DNA from: Labeo rohita
Lineage: Eukaryota; Chordata; Actinopteri; Cypriniformes; Cyprinidae
Length of the DNA: 64,000 nucleotides
Assembly: GCF_022985175.1 (NCBI RefSeq)
Contig: NC_066891.1
Span: 3,256,515-3,320,514, forward strand
Direction: 5' to 3'
The position numbers were made by a program, and so were the translations under genes. Shown piece by piece: positions 10,625 through 22,040 of this stretch. Every line of letters begins with the position of its first letter. The first letter of the stretch is position 1. The notes beneath the pieces were generated by a model that made no database searches, had not been told where the DNA came from, and saw only the letters and a program-made list of their open reading frames with translations.

Positions 10625-11299
10625 ATTTGATGATGCTGCATTCAAAAATCGTAATAAAATTTATTATTGAAGATATTTTAAAAAAGATAAATGTATAATC
10701 TTTATTGTAAAATAACAGAAGCAGTCAAATGTCAAAAGTTATAATGACAAAAATAAGTGTTTAAAAATGTATTTAACTTATAGTCAGCATAGTAGTAGAA
10801 AAAATTAAAATACTCAATTTAATGTTAGAGACCTAATTTAATAAAAATAAATAAGCCTTTTTTTTCTTTCGTTCTTTCTTTTTTTATTTTAATCTGCAAT
10901 TGTAAGTTGCTGTTTGGATGCAGTAAAACATCCGCAGTTGAAACATAAAACATCTGGCTTATGTTTCTGTATAGTTCTAGCCTTAAAATCAGGATTAGGC
11001 ATCAAATAATGTCTTCAGGATCATTCATACATGTGAAAATGGCACAGAGGAAGACAAGAATAATGTCTTCATTAGTAAGAAACAAGCACTGGATTTTATC
11101 CAGCAAATATTTAGCAGGATGGTGTAATTTTATTGTGCAGTGACAATGGAATGGTTGGATATTATAACCCTGAAGTTGTTATAGATTAATTATACTTTAA
11201 TCTAATTGTGTTTTTCTATTAACTTACAGAGCCCAAGAATCAGACCCTGAAGCCAGCAGGAGGCACAGATCCCAAAGAGATGTTGAAAGATACTTATAG
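8304..11299 (+). CDS. CD2/SLAM-like single-Ig-domain receptor, copy B (209 aa)
   Basis: Exons are 8304-8337, 8458-8829, 10339-10492 and 11230-11299, phases 1-1-2, total 630 nt. Exon 1 and the start of exon 2 encode a signal peptide (MILFVVLTCC then an Ala-rich stretch). An acidic run DVEDDDDDEIE (residues 25-35) follows, then a V-like Ig domain (about 38-134) with the GVYEV strand. The canonical B- and F-strand cysteines are missing, as in domain 1 of the CD2 family. There is no C2 domain. Exon 3 gives the stalk and a membrane span (about 159-182) ending in KRKR. Exon 4 is a 22-residue tail without tyrosine-based signalling motifs apart from the terminal RYL. The third intron uses a GC donor (AAAG|GCAAGT). 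I infer a type I membrane protein on leukocytes; the ligand is unknown. AATAAA lies at 12419-12424. Confidence 0.75.
9203..9708. mobile_element. hAT-like non-autonomous element in intron 2 of copy B
   Basis: Starts TAGTGATGGG and ends TTTACTA, giving short imperfect terminal repeats of hAT type. It is flanked by an 8-bp duplication, GTGCGTGA (9195-9202) and GTGCCTGA (9709-9716), one mismatch. The paralogous site in copy A (4016-4023) is empty and has a single GTGCGTGA. It is 506 bp with no transposase. Its ends are rich in GATTCGTTC/GAACGA motifs. Confidence 0.8.
10590..10620. repeat. (TA)n microsatellite
   Basis: Alternating TA in intron 3 of copy B. The intron is about 740 bp, against 225 bp in copy A. 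Confidence 0.9.
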
Positions 11300-12661
11300 T
11301 TACTGTATTATTGCAAGCTCATCCAGTGCAGGACTAAACTGAATGTAATAACAAGACGGGTTGACTATAAGGAATCAAAATGTCTGATTCACTGAGAATT
11401 GTAACCACTGGTGCTGTTTTCCCAAGAGATCCCAGTTGACTCAGCAGCTACTGGCACAACAGCTGTTAATTATAACAATGCTTATGTGTCCTTGAACTCC
11501 ACAAGACCATAAAGTGTCCCGTTTGTCATTTTAAAATTCTTTTAGCATTATTACACATAATTATGCACAATTATTAAAGCTCCAAGCACTGAATGTCCAC
11601 TAGATGGAGCCAAAGGATTAGAAATTCTGTTTAATCTAGTAGTTCAGCATCAGTAGGAATGGCTAAATAATCATTTTAATTGTTGCTTTTATTTGTAGCA
11701 CCATTGTACACTAAAAAAATACCCATTTGTTTTATGTAATTAGTTTGCAAAGAAACACTTATTTCCACAAAAGGCACATTTCTATAAAAGCACACTTAAT
11801 TAATTTTGGCCTCTAAAGGCATATAAATGGGTAGCTGAAATATTTATTCGTTTTTAAGTATTCATACAGATACTGTAGCACATTCTCGCCATTAACTTGT
11901 CATATACAATGACAGAGTTTATTGTAGCTTTTGTGATCTCTGAGTAGTAAGCTAATTCTGTTGATTTTTAAAAATATATATATATTAAATGTAAACATTT
12001 ATTTCAGTCTGACAGTAAGAGGGAGTGTTTTCCATTTAAAAATCAGCCGATGAGTTTGGGATCATCAAACCCATCTTACCAGTGGAGATTCAAGATTGTT
12101 GTCTCTGAAAAGCAATTTTATGACTTATTTATTTATATAAGCTGTTGGTTTTTGGACCAAGATATTGTTTGTTACTGTATGCGATTGTTGTTACTGTATG
12201 AATGTATGTGAGTAGCACTGTAAGGTTTGATTATGTGCATTGTTTGTATTTATTTATACTTTCAACATATTTATACATTGAACAAAGTCATTAACCACAG
12301 TGTATTATCAAACAACAGAATGTCTTCAGATTAAAGCTGGTTATGGAGAATTGTCAACTGATTGGATCAGAAGACGGAAGCAGAACCAAAAAAAATGTAA
12401 ACGAAAAAAAAATTATTAAATAAACCCTTTTTCATCTTCTTAAATGCGTTCCATTCTGTTACTTACAGTATGTGTGATCGCTAAATGTCTTGTGACAGAA
12501 AGTAAACATATACAGGGAAAAACAAGAGAGATTTTTTTTATTAGTGTCCCTAAATTAGCTAGCTGTGAGATGTGTTACAAGTACAATGTATGGAAAAACA
12601 TTTTGTGTATATTGTCTACCAACAAAAAAGTGCAGCAATGGTATATACACTATAAAAAGTG
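11300..12661 (+). other. 3' UTR and flank of copy B
   Basis: Homologous to 5057-6360. AATAAA at 12419-12424 is the probable polyadenylation signal. Homology to the copy A flank continues to about 12530. No further gene is seen. Confidence 0.55.
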
Positions 12662-12673
12662 AACATGGGCACT

Positions 12674-12677
<4 letters not shown>

Positions 12678-12708
<31 letters not shown>

Positions 12709-12988
12709 CCGGCCTGTCAGTAACACAGATAACACATGACAGTGTGTATGTGTAGCTATGTTATCATCATTCACAGCCTTTTTTTTTTTTATGTAATTAA
12801 TTAATTAATTTAATTTTATATACCTTTTCATTTAACCATACTATGACAGACAAGACCGGGGGACAGAGAAAACAGGAGAGAAAAAATAAAATAAAAAAAA
12901 ATAAAAATTGGGGAGAAAGTCAACAGAAGAGGGGGGGAGAGAGAGAGAGAAGGAAAGAAAAAAAGAGAAGGAGGATAGAGAGAGAGAG

Positions 12989-13024
<36 letters not shown>

Positions 13025-14232
13025 TAATCTGCTTCCATACCTGCTGACAAAAAGAGAAAACAACAGAAGACACAACAGCAGAGAAACTGCAGCAACAACC
13101 AACATCTATATGAATCACAGTGTATACTAAATGTTAAATGTTATTGTGCAGCACACATAACTAATATTACAAAATGTGTTTTGAAGCGACAGCAGATCAA
13201 GACAGTGTGTGTCTGTGAGCACCTGTTTTTACACCAATGTGAATGCTTGTGTGTACACCTGTGTGCACACCTGTGTGTGTGTGAGCGCGTTTGTGTTCAT
13301 AAGGTTCTTCTATGTAAATGTTTAATAGTGTGTGTGGGGAACCGCAGCCCCGCCCGCAAGGTATGAAGCAGACATGGGGAGACCCGGGCCCCGAACATCC
13401 GGAGGCCCCCTGGCACGAGAGTCCCAGGAGAACCACCGCAGAGAAAACCGCGGCCCCCACCCAGAAAAGGGCAGAGGAGAGCCCGGAGGGGGATCATCCG
13501 GCAGCCACCATGCAGACGTCCCAGGGGGCCGCGGCGGCAAGCCCGCAGGCTCCGCCGGCAGCCGGCCACACCAGAGCAGACCGGCCCCTGGGCCCGGCGA
13601 TCCAAGGCCCCCCACCCCCTAGCCAGGGCCCAGCAAAGCCAGGAGGGCCAGGCCCCGCCAAGCGACCGCCGAGAGTGGGCCAGCGCTCACCCGAGCATCC
13701 CGCCCGGAGCGAGTCCTCCACCGGCAGGGCGTGGTGGTGGGGTGGGGGGGCCTGAGATGATGAGTGAGATGGAGTTTAAGGCCTAACCTGCCACATGGAC
13801 ATAGACAAACAGGCACACATATACTCAAGCATACGTTCCCACCCTCATGCACACAACAAATATTCACGCACTCGCCCCACATGTAGACACACAAAAATGG
13901 ACACGGTACCCACAATCACACTCCCCATTTGTACTCTATACTCCTGGATCCAGGCACCACTACCCCCAGAGGGGCAATCAGCGCCAGCTCCCGGAGCTGA
14001 ACCCCCTTCACTCTGGCGTGGAGACAGGAAGACCACCCCGGTTCCCCGCAGCAGCAGAGAAGACCACCAGCCCAGACCCCGACCGGATGGCCAACTCGTC
14101 CTCACAGCCCCCAGCCCTGGACAGAGAACAGAGAACAGGGGTGTGAGAAAAAAAAAAAAAAAAAGGAAGACCCCATGCCTCACCTCACCCGCTCAAATGT
14201 AGTGTTGGTGTGTGTTGTTCTAAAGTGCTTTA
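12678..14232 (-). mobile_element. Retroposed block with poly(A) tail and 16-bp target duplication
   Basis: Flanked by the direct repeat AACATGGGCACTAGTT at 12662-12677 and 14233-14248. A run of T follows the left copy, so on the minus strand the insert ends in poly(A). This is the mark of LINE-driven retroposition. The roughly 1.55-kb body contains purine tracts with a long A run (about 12989-13022), a CA/TG-rich stretch (13200-13330) and a GC-rich segment (13335-13750). I infer a 5'-truncated LINE end or another retroposed transcript. The small open frames across the GC-rich part occur on both strands and look like compositional artefacts. Confidence 0.65.
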
Positions 14233-14558
14233 AACATGGGCACTAGTTAAACACTGGTTAACCAATGAGTTAAGGAACTATTTCTACCTTAAAATTACTT
14301 TAATTTGTTTCATTGTTAAATTAAATAATATATTTTTACATACACAGACCACACAGAAGCTCCTTTGTTATAACAGAAATTATTTTTTCCCGGAGTACAT
14401 ATTCTAAATATATGACACTACTGTACATATTACAGAGCTTATTTGTTGTTTTTGTTAAATAGAAACTTGTTCACAGTTATAAAATACAACAGAATCAAAG
14501 TATATTTTTATGAGTGAAAATGGAAAAGGTAACTACATCAAATCTCACAAAAGTATCA

Positions 14559-17500
14559 TCAGCACACAGAAGAAGCAGCTCTTTTCTGAGATGAGCAGAA
14601 CCTCAAATGTTCAACAAGAAATACAACAGTGGCGATTCCCAACAGACCAGACAGAACCAAACGAATCAGAGCCTCGGTGATGCCACAGTGATCCAGACAA
14701 ACTGAAAGAGAATAGACTTATTCATAAACGTCTTCTGTGTGCTATTAAATGTCTCTGTGAAAATGCTGCACAAAGGTTATTATGGCAGAAAAAGAGGTCT
14801 CATACCTTCCTGTCGTGGGCAGATGTCTTTCATGTGAAGACGGACGGTTTTGTTGTTCACTGGATTTGCAGCAGTACAGCTGTAGGTCTCTAAATCATTA
14901 TAATGAAGCTCTAATGGTAAACTGAGGTTGATGCTGAGATCAGGATTGCTGGTCTGATTCAGCATTTCACTCCCTTTATACCAAAAGATAGACACGTCTC
15001 GATCATTTTTCACAGTGCAGTACACAGAGCATATTTCCCCCATTTCCTGTTGTGTACCTGAAATAAATTAAAGCCATTAGTGGCATTTCTACTGCTAACA
15101 TAATTTACAAAAAGAGTCCCACACACTGCATTGTGTTAAAACTACTCAAAGGGATTTAATCATTGTTGAAGAAGTTTTGGAATCATTTAATGGAAGCTTA
15201 CTTACACATTGGAATAAAAACAAAAATCTTTTTGTAGGACTTATTTTCCCTGAACATTTTTCTCAGAATTCTAAATTTACATCTCACAATTTTGACTTTT
15301 TTTCTCAGAATTCTAAATTTATGTCTCACAATTCTGACTTTTTCCTCAGAATTCTACATTTACATCTCGCAGTTTAGATTTTTTTCTCAGAATTCTGCAT
15401 TTTCGTCTCACAATTCTGACTTTTTTCTCAGATTTCTACATTTACGTCTCACAATTCTGACTTTTTTCTCAGAATTTGAAGTTTGTTTCTCACAGTTCTT
15501 AGTTCCTCCCAGAACTCCAAGTTTACACCTCACAATTCAGATTCATTTTCAATTCATTTTTTTTATTTATGTCTCATAGTTCTGACTTTTCCCTTAGAAT
15601 TCTAAGTTTACATCTTGCAATTTAGACTTTTCCATAGATTGTAAGTTTACATGTTGTAATTCTGACTTTTATCGCAAAATTCTTGCAGTTCTGACTCTTT
15701 TTTTTTCAGAATTCTAAGTTTACTTCTGAATTTTTTTTCTGAATCTCATAATTCTGACTTTTTTCATCAGTTCACATCTAGCAAATCAGTGTTTTGTTTT
15801 GTTTTGTTTAATACTGAAATGACATACACATTCAGAATTGCAAGATGCTATTGAAAGTTATAATCTCAATTCTATGAAAAAAGGCCGAATTATAAACGCA
15901 CAATTGAGTAAATTGTAAAGTCCATGGTAAATTGTATTATTACATATAGAAATCATAAAGACAGACCTGTCGATTGTTGAACACTAACTGATGAGCTGCT
16001 CATGATGGCAGGTACAGAGACAGGTGCTTTAAGACAAAAGCAAACATGCACATCACCTTAAAGTCATATCTCCTTAAAAGAGGCCAGATTTGCAGTGAAA
16101 TAATCACTATGGAACCAAATCACTTATAATCATACTTTAATTTTTCAATAGAAGTTACAGCTGTAACTTACCAAAAACATGAACTTTGTATTTCCGTCCT
16201 TTGATGTCTGTGTTGATAATGACTAAGGCTTCATACAGTCCAGATTCATTTGTCCTGATGTCCGTAATGGTTAATATCCCCATGTTTTGGTCTAACAGCA
16301 CTCTACCTGTGAATCTCATGTCATAATGAGTGTAAATTTTCCCTTGATGCATCTGTGCAACACGAGCATTTTGTCTCCCACTTTGAAATGTCCACAGTAT
16401 CTGAACATCTCCCTTTAGATCTTCAAGTCCAGGATGCAGATTGAGAACACCTCCCTCCATCACCTTAACTGTTTCAACATCATCAACCTCTCCAGCAACT
16501 GAAACAATATGAAAACAGGTTAATTGTACAGGTTAATAAATTAATAATATGTTATTGACAATTATGGTTTGAATTTCAACACCTGTTGAATATCAATGGT
16601 TTGATGTTCTGGGTAACCAGCAGTTCACCACATAACACACTGTGGTTGACACAAACCAAACAAACCTGTGTTTAATATAGTCTGGGCCATTTATATTTTA
16701 ATGCATGCATTAATCTTACAGGACCTTTTGAATCACAGATGTGAATTATTTCATCTATATAAAACAGTGCATTTTCATACTGGATTTGTTGAAATCCCCC
16801 AAATCCATTGCAGCATGCATGAGGTATATGATTACTATTATAGGATTATTGTTTTTGCAACTGACCTTTGCAACTGACGTTTATAACGTTGTTCATTTTG
16901 TCTTCACTATTAGTCAGCTGTTGTGTGGTGATGATAAAAACTCATTTGCTGATTGTCAATGTCATTGAGGTTTGTGTGTTAAGTGTTGTGGTTGATGCAC
17001 AGAATGTTAGATCCTACAGAGAACTTCATTTCACATTAATTGTCTTAAACAGGTTAAAGCGTGAAGTTTGGTATAATGGCTAAAAATCAAGACTTCCTGA
17101 CTGACAAACAACTGATTGAACGATGATAAGGTTTTGAATTAAATTCTTCTTTTCATGCATGTTTGTATTGCAATGCTAGCAGGTCTGCGGTTTTGAGAAC
17201 ATACATGATCTAAAGTGGGTTAAAGGAAGTCATTTCAGAGAGTAATGCATGCAAAGGACATAAGTTGTTTCCTTGAAAAATGAAACCAACAGTATAAATG
17301 AAAATATGGCCTCTTAACCTCTTTAGTTTAACACATGATGAAAAATTTTGCAAGAAAATACATTTTTAACCTTTCATTAAATTTTTTTCTTTCTAAATTT
17401 AGCTTTGTTTGAATGTAAAGAGACACAGTATAAGTTGGCAGGAAATGGTTATCAGTGTTTACACTAAGGTGACTTTTGAAATATTAATAATACTTAATTT

Positions 17501-17927
17501 TTTTTTCTGATTTGTGGATGTCATGGCAACATCAAGGAAGCACTTCCACTATTTAGCTCATTTATTCTAAATTCAAATAAATACAAAGCAATGACTATAA
17601 CAAAGAACAGTCAGAACATTTATACAGTATATTTACTCTATATTGTTATAGCTTAGATTTGTTATAAATATAGCATTTACTAAAGATCAGAAATCAGTAA
17701 GTTCATGGTTATGCAAGTCATAAAAAAATGTTTGCATTTTCACACAAAAGTTTATGCAAGTCAATTAAGGATTGTTCATACAGGCATGGAATTTTCATTT
17801 GTACATTTTTAAACCTTTTGTATTGATGACAATTAAAGACAATTCCATTTGCCTAACTTTAAAAAATAAATATAATATAATGAATCTTACCCTCCACACA
17901 GATGAAATATAAGATGAAAGCCCACAT
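14559..17927 (-). CDS. CD48/SLAM-like Ig receptor (272 aa)
   Basis: Exons in gene order are 17927-17891, 16498-16172, 16026-15967, 15057-14806 and 14701-14559 (stop TGA); all internal junctions are phase 1 and the total is 819 nt. A signal peptide (MWAFILYFICVE) leads into a V-like domain (about residues 18-121) without the canonical disulphide, with the LTITDIRTNESGLYE F-strand region. A C2-like domain follows with cysteines in EICSVYC, TYSC and DIC, the CD2-family pattern. The last exon encodes a stalk (CLDHCGITEA), a membrane span (about 236-256) and a short tail ending SSVC, with no signalling motif. It probably acts as a leukocyte surface receptor or ligand; the partner is unknown. Unusually, the C2 domain is split by a 909-bp intron (15058-15966) filled with tandem repeats. 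Confidence 0.85.
15240..15790. repeat. Degenerate tandem array (TTTCTCAGAATTCTAAATTT type)
   Basis: About a dozen units of roughly 40-48 bp, alternating TCTCACAATTCTGACTTTTT and CTCAGAATTCTAAATTTACG. It lies in the intron that splits the C2 domain. The same family recurs at about 40380-40600 and, in complementary orientation, at 46020-46815. Confidence 0.8.
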
Positions 17928-20043
17928 AATGATGAATGTATTTGTTAATATTTGTTGAATGTAGTTGTTGCTCTATTGATGATGCACCTGAAACTCAACA
18001 GAGCAAATGGAGTTTTGAGGAAGTGACCTGCAAAGAAATCAGTTGCATGGCTTCAAACACAAGATAGCAGTGCTGTACTGAAAACTGACTCTCAAATACA
18101 GGTCCAGTCCGCTCACCTTTATAACAGAGGGACAATACAATAGAACTGTTTGGCAAAGATTTATATTTAAATGAATTAAGAAAATTACTAAGCCTACATT
18201 TATTATATTTAATTAAATGCATTTGTTAGTTTTTTCTTTTTTTATAATTCTTTTGTTTTTTTATGACTCAATTTCAGTAAATGAGAAAAAAATAAGCCTA
18301 ATATAAATATTAATTAAAATATAAGACTAAATTAAATAAATATATTAAATTTAATTAAATAAATAAACACGTCTAAATACTATAAATCTTATTAAATATA
18401 AACTATGCAATTTGTTAAATATAATTTCAAATAAATTTGTGTTTTTTATTGATTTGGGGGAAAAAAAAGTCGAAGGCCGGAAAGAAATTAGAGTGGGCAA
18501 AAAAAGTGCACAAATAAGTTACGTAACACGTGAGAACCGTTTCTAGCTCTCTGCAGGATTTTTTGCCGTCTTGTAGATCGTGAATGGATTTTATCGTTCG
18601 TTTGTGAGTACACACTTTCTTCCCATCAAAGCATGCTAAGGCACATAAGCCGGGGGAATTGCTAACGTCCGACTATATATTTAGATTATTATGACTTTGT
18701 TTCTATTTGCTTGTGAGTTAATTTTTATCATATAACGAAATTCATTAAGAGTTGCAGTTAGTATGAACTTAAGGTTATGTTACACATAAAGTCTACCGCA
18801 AATTGTTGCTTATTCAGCCTTCCGTTAAAAAATTCCAGAGGAGGTTTTTGTTTATTTTGAAGGTAATTTTGAAGTAAACCATTTGACATTATGAGAACTG
18901 ATTTACAGTTTTATCACTTGTAATATTTGTAAATAAAAGGACATTTATTAGAAATTTCAATATTTATTTAAATGATGGTTCAGTATGCATTGTTTTGGTC
19001 TACCTAGCTTTTTATGTAAACATTTTGGACATAGATGAGATCCTTAGTGAGGACTTTTCAGTTTTATGTCCAGTTTTATGTATATATATTTACATCATAA
19101 AATAACGTTTATTTTAAAGTGTATAAAATTTATTTATTTATTCATTATCATTGGTTCTTGTGATCTTAATATGACATGTTTGAATATGCCCAAAGGTGAA
19201 TGGGGTTTAAGGGCATTGCAGATATCAGGTGCGCATGACCATCATTTGATTTATTATTGAATGCTGTTTCTAGATGTTAAATGTTCAGGTGAAACCACAG
19301 GCTTTGAGTTGAGAGGTATCCAGGTTGTGATGTTGAAATATTATACAACACACTTGTTATTGACACAGTTGTCACGATAGACCACAATCAATCAAATATA
19401 CAAGTACACCAAACGAAATGACTGGAAACTATGTAAATTGTGCAGAAACCTGAACTCTCTAATCTCTTGGTTTGGTTGCATGTTAGTTGTTTTAAGGGGT
19501 CTGACTTCATTTGGTGGATGCAGGATGATTTCATTTGGCATTTGGTTGATGTAAAAGCAAATCTTGTAGAGCCACATGTTCATTAAATGATTCTCTTTAT
19601 TGGTATATTTAGTACTTATTTAATATAAATATAATAAATATAATGAACACATAATGAGCTACATATAACTGGTATACTAAGAAAACAGTATGTTCAGGTC
19701 CTTTCTGATTCAAAGTACAGCAGATCTGCTAAATCTCTTAAACACTACTACCAGACAGGCTTTTGTAAATGGATTGAAGGGAATGTTCTCCCAAAAATCA
19801 TCTTTTACTAACCCTCATGCAATTTCAGAGCTGTATATATTTCTTTCTGTCTAAAAATATCTAATATTTAAGTCATTTGCATCCAATGCTGTTTAGAACC
19901 CATGTCTTCAAAATATGCTTTTGTGTTCTGCAGAAGAAAGAAATCCAGGTTTAGAATGACACAATCATATCTGATAGTTTTCACAAGAAAAACAATTTTG
20001 TTTGTCTATTGCTTTTTGCAACACCAAAATACAGGAAGCGCCT
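17928..20043. other. Intergenic stretch between the CD48-like gene and the GPCR
   Basis: Very AT-rich, with no credible exon. A degenerate fragment of the cyprinid foldback MITE lies at about 19770-19960 (GTTCTCCCAAAAATCATC and a following Ig-unrelated AT-rich body). The promoter of the CD48-like gene should lie near 17930-18200, but no core element is recognisable. Confidence 0.5.
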
Positions 20044-20889
20044 CTAACAAAAGGGGAGTTTTCCAACTCTTTTGAGGTAGAGAAAAGGATGCACAAAACC
20101 TGAAAAGAGCCCAATACATGAGGCCCCAGACCAGGACAAAAGAAACCTGTTTAAATCTATAAGATAATAAAGCACAAGAGAAATAATCATAGGACCGTGC
20201 ATAAGAACTGCAGATGCCAACACAATCCGAATGATCCGAAAAGCCTTGAGTTTGTCTTGATTCACTCCTTGATTCACTTTCCTCTTAAAGTCGTCACCAG
20301 GTCCAGGATGCTTCAGAGCCTTCAGGACCATCAAGCAGCTGAACACTTTGATGCTGAAAAAAACAAGCAGTTCTGGCAAAACTAATTGATGAAGTTCAAT
20401 GATGTTCACTGAAACCATAAAGCTTGAGATGACTATCAGAATCCATCCGATGATGGAAAAGGCGATCCTGTATTTCATGGGTTTGAGCTTCAAGAAGGTC
20501 ACAGGATAGAGAACCCCTATGTAACGCTCCACACAGATGCAGCTATGAAACAAAGGACGACCAACTAACAGCAGCAGACTTGGAAAGTATATGCCAAACT
20601 TGCAATAAGTGCAATTAAAGAAATACTGCTGTATGATAAAAACATAAGAAGAGCAGAAGACGACCTCAACGAGTGCTGCGTTGAAGATAAAGATTTCGGT
20701 TGACTGTCCCTGAATCATCTCTTTTATGCTCAGCCACAGGATGTAACAGTTTGCCGGCAGACCAAGAACCACGTTGATGCCGAGAGAGACTGCGATAAAA
20801 TAGGAGGGTATAACATAGCACAAGCTGGAGTTCACTGAGAAAATTGATGGTTTGCATGTTGAATCATTTGTTTGGTCCCACGTCACCAT
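20044..20889 (-). CDS. Rhodopsin-family G-protein-coupled receptor (281 aa, intronless)
   Basis: A single open frame with seven hydrophobic spans. The N-terminus has NDS and NSS N-glycosylation sites. TM1 contains GLPANCYILW. The end of TM3 carries ERY in place of DRY, followed by IGVLYP. TM7 has HPFLY in place of the usual NPxxY. A basic loop (KRKVNQGVNQDKLK) precedes TM6. The C-terminal tail is very short (KRVGKLPFC), which is unusual. The arrangement resembles P2Y/protease-activated-receptor-like and lipid/metabolite receptors of fish; the ligand cannot be assigned. The first ATG is used because it precedes a plausible extracellular N-terminus and the frame is closed just upstream. A spliced N-terminal extension cannot be excluded. 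Confidence 0.85.
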   Translation of the reverse strand: MVTWDQTNDSTCKPSIFSVNSSLCYVIPSYFIAVSLGINVVLGLPANCYILWLSIKEMIQGQSTEIFIFNAALVEVVFCSSYVFIIQQYFFNCTYCKFGIYFPSLLLLVGRPLFHSCICVERYIGVLYPVTFLKLKPMKYRIAFSIIGWILIVISSFMVSVNIIELHQLVLPELLVFFSIKVFSCLMVLKALKHPGPGDDFKRKVNQGVNQDKLKAFRIIRIVLASAVLMHGPMIISLVLYYLIDLNRFLLSWSGASCIGLFSGFVHPFLYLKRVGKLPFC

Positions 20890-22040
20890 TTTTTTTTAAA
20901 TCTATGAGAAAAAGAAAATTGGAGGCAGAGATTAGTGTAGAAGGAAATAATTGTAAAATTAAAAAAAATAAAATAAAAAAAATTATAAAGAATGGTTCTT
21001 CACAAGAAAGTGTTCTTAGGTTTTTAAACAGACACATCCAATGCACTGCCAGCTGTGTAGCTACACTCCAGTCGATTGAAGGTGGAACTGATTGTGGTTT
21101 GCTTTAAATGCTGCAGAACTGATTCATAGTTTAGATTTATGACTTATTGAGGAGTTTGAGACTTTCTAAGCAGTTTTGCATTGATGAATTATTCAAATTC
21201 TGTTTTTCTTACATGAGAAATGCAAATCAAATCATGCAAATGGAAGGCAATTTATTCCAACCACACTTTTGTTTGGAAAGTTAAATAATTGTGTTTACAA
21301 CAACAGTACAAAAAAATATGAAAAATATTGTGTACAAAAATAATGTAAGTCTATATGTGACCCTGGACCACAAAACCAGTCATAAGGGTCAGTTTTATGA
21401 AATTGAGATTTATACATAATAAATAAGCTTTATAAATAAGCTGTCCATTGATGTAAGGTTTGTTATGATAGGACAATATTCGGCCGAGATACAACTATTT
21501 GAAAATCTGGAATCTGAGGGTGCGAAAAATCAAAATATTGAGAAAATCGCTTTTAAAGTTGTCCAAATGAAGTTCCTAGCAATGCATATTACTGATCAAA
21601 AATTAAGTTTTGATATATTTACAGTAGGAAATTTACAAAATATCTTTATGGAACATGATCTTTACTTAATATCCTATTTTTGGCATAAAAGAAAAATTTA
21701 TAATTTTGACCCATACAATGTATTGTTGACTATTGCAACAAATATACCAGTGCTACTTATGACTGGTTTTGTGGTCCAGGGTCACATATACTGTTCTGTT
21801 CTCACGCTAGACTTATATTGTGCATGCTTGTGTCATGATTTTACTATGAATTCAATTAATTGCACAGCCCTTGTACAATATATTCAGAATCATTTTTTGC
21901 AGCAGAACTGGCAATTGAAGAAGAGATTGTATCATTTTCAAATCTTGTGCACATTTTTCATGATGAAATTTCAAAATGATGTCTGACTTCACACAAGTTA
22001 ACAGAATAGGACCTCACAAGCATAAGTAAAAACAGCTCAT
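20890..22040. other. Intergenic stretch between the GPCR and the transglutaminase
   Basis: Mostly filled by the inverted-repeat element at 21352-21790. The rest is AT-rich with no credible exon. The open frame at 21465-21986 overlaps the element and has no protein-like composition. Confidence 0.5.
21352..21790. mobile_element. MITE with terminal inverted repeats (TATATGTGACCCTGG)
   Basis: The left end TATATGTGACCCTGGACCAC is matched by its inverse at the right end (about 21755-21790). The arms of about 38 bp include CAAAACCAGTCATAAGGGT. A half copy lies at about 41588-41812 in an intron of the RhoGEF. It has no coding capacity. Confidence 0.85.

Noticed and set aside
12828..13130. Open frames on both strands over the A-rich and GA-rich tract
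   Set aside because: Homopolymer and simple repeats without protein-like composition.
13297..14202. Several Pro/Gly-rich frames of about 100-145 codons on both strands
   Set aside because: They lie within a retroposed GC-rich block, appear in all frames and show no domain or codon signal.
21465..21986. 173-codon open frame
   Set aside because: It crosses a MITE and its right terminal repeat. Composition is AT-driven, with no splice or domain support.
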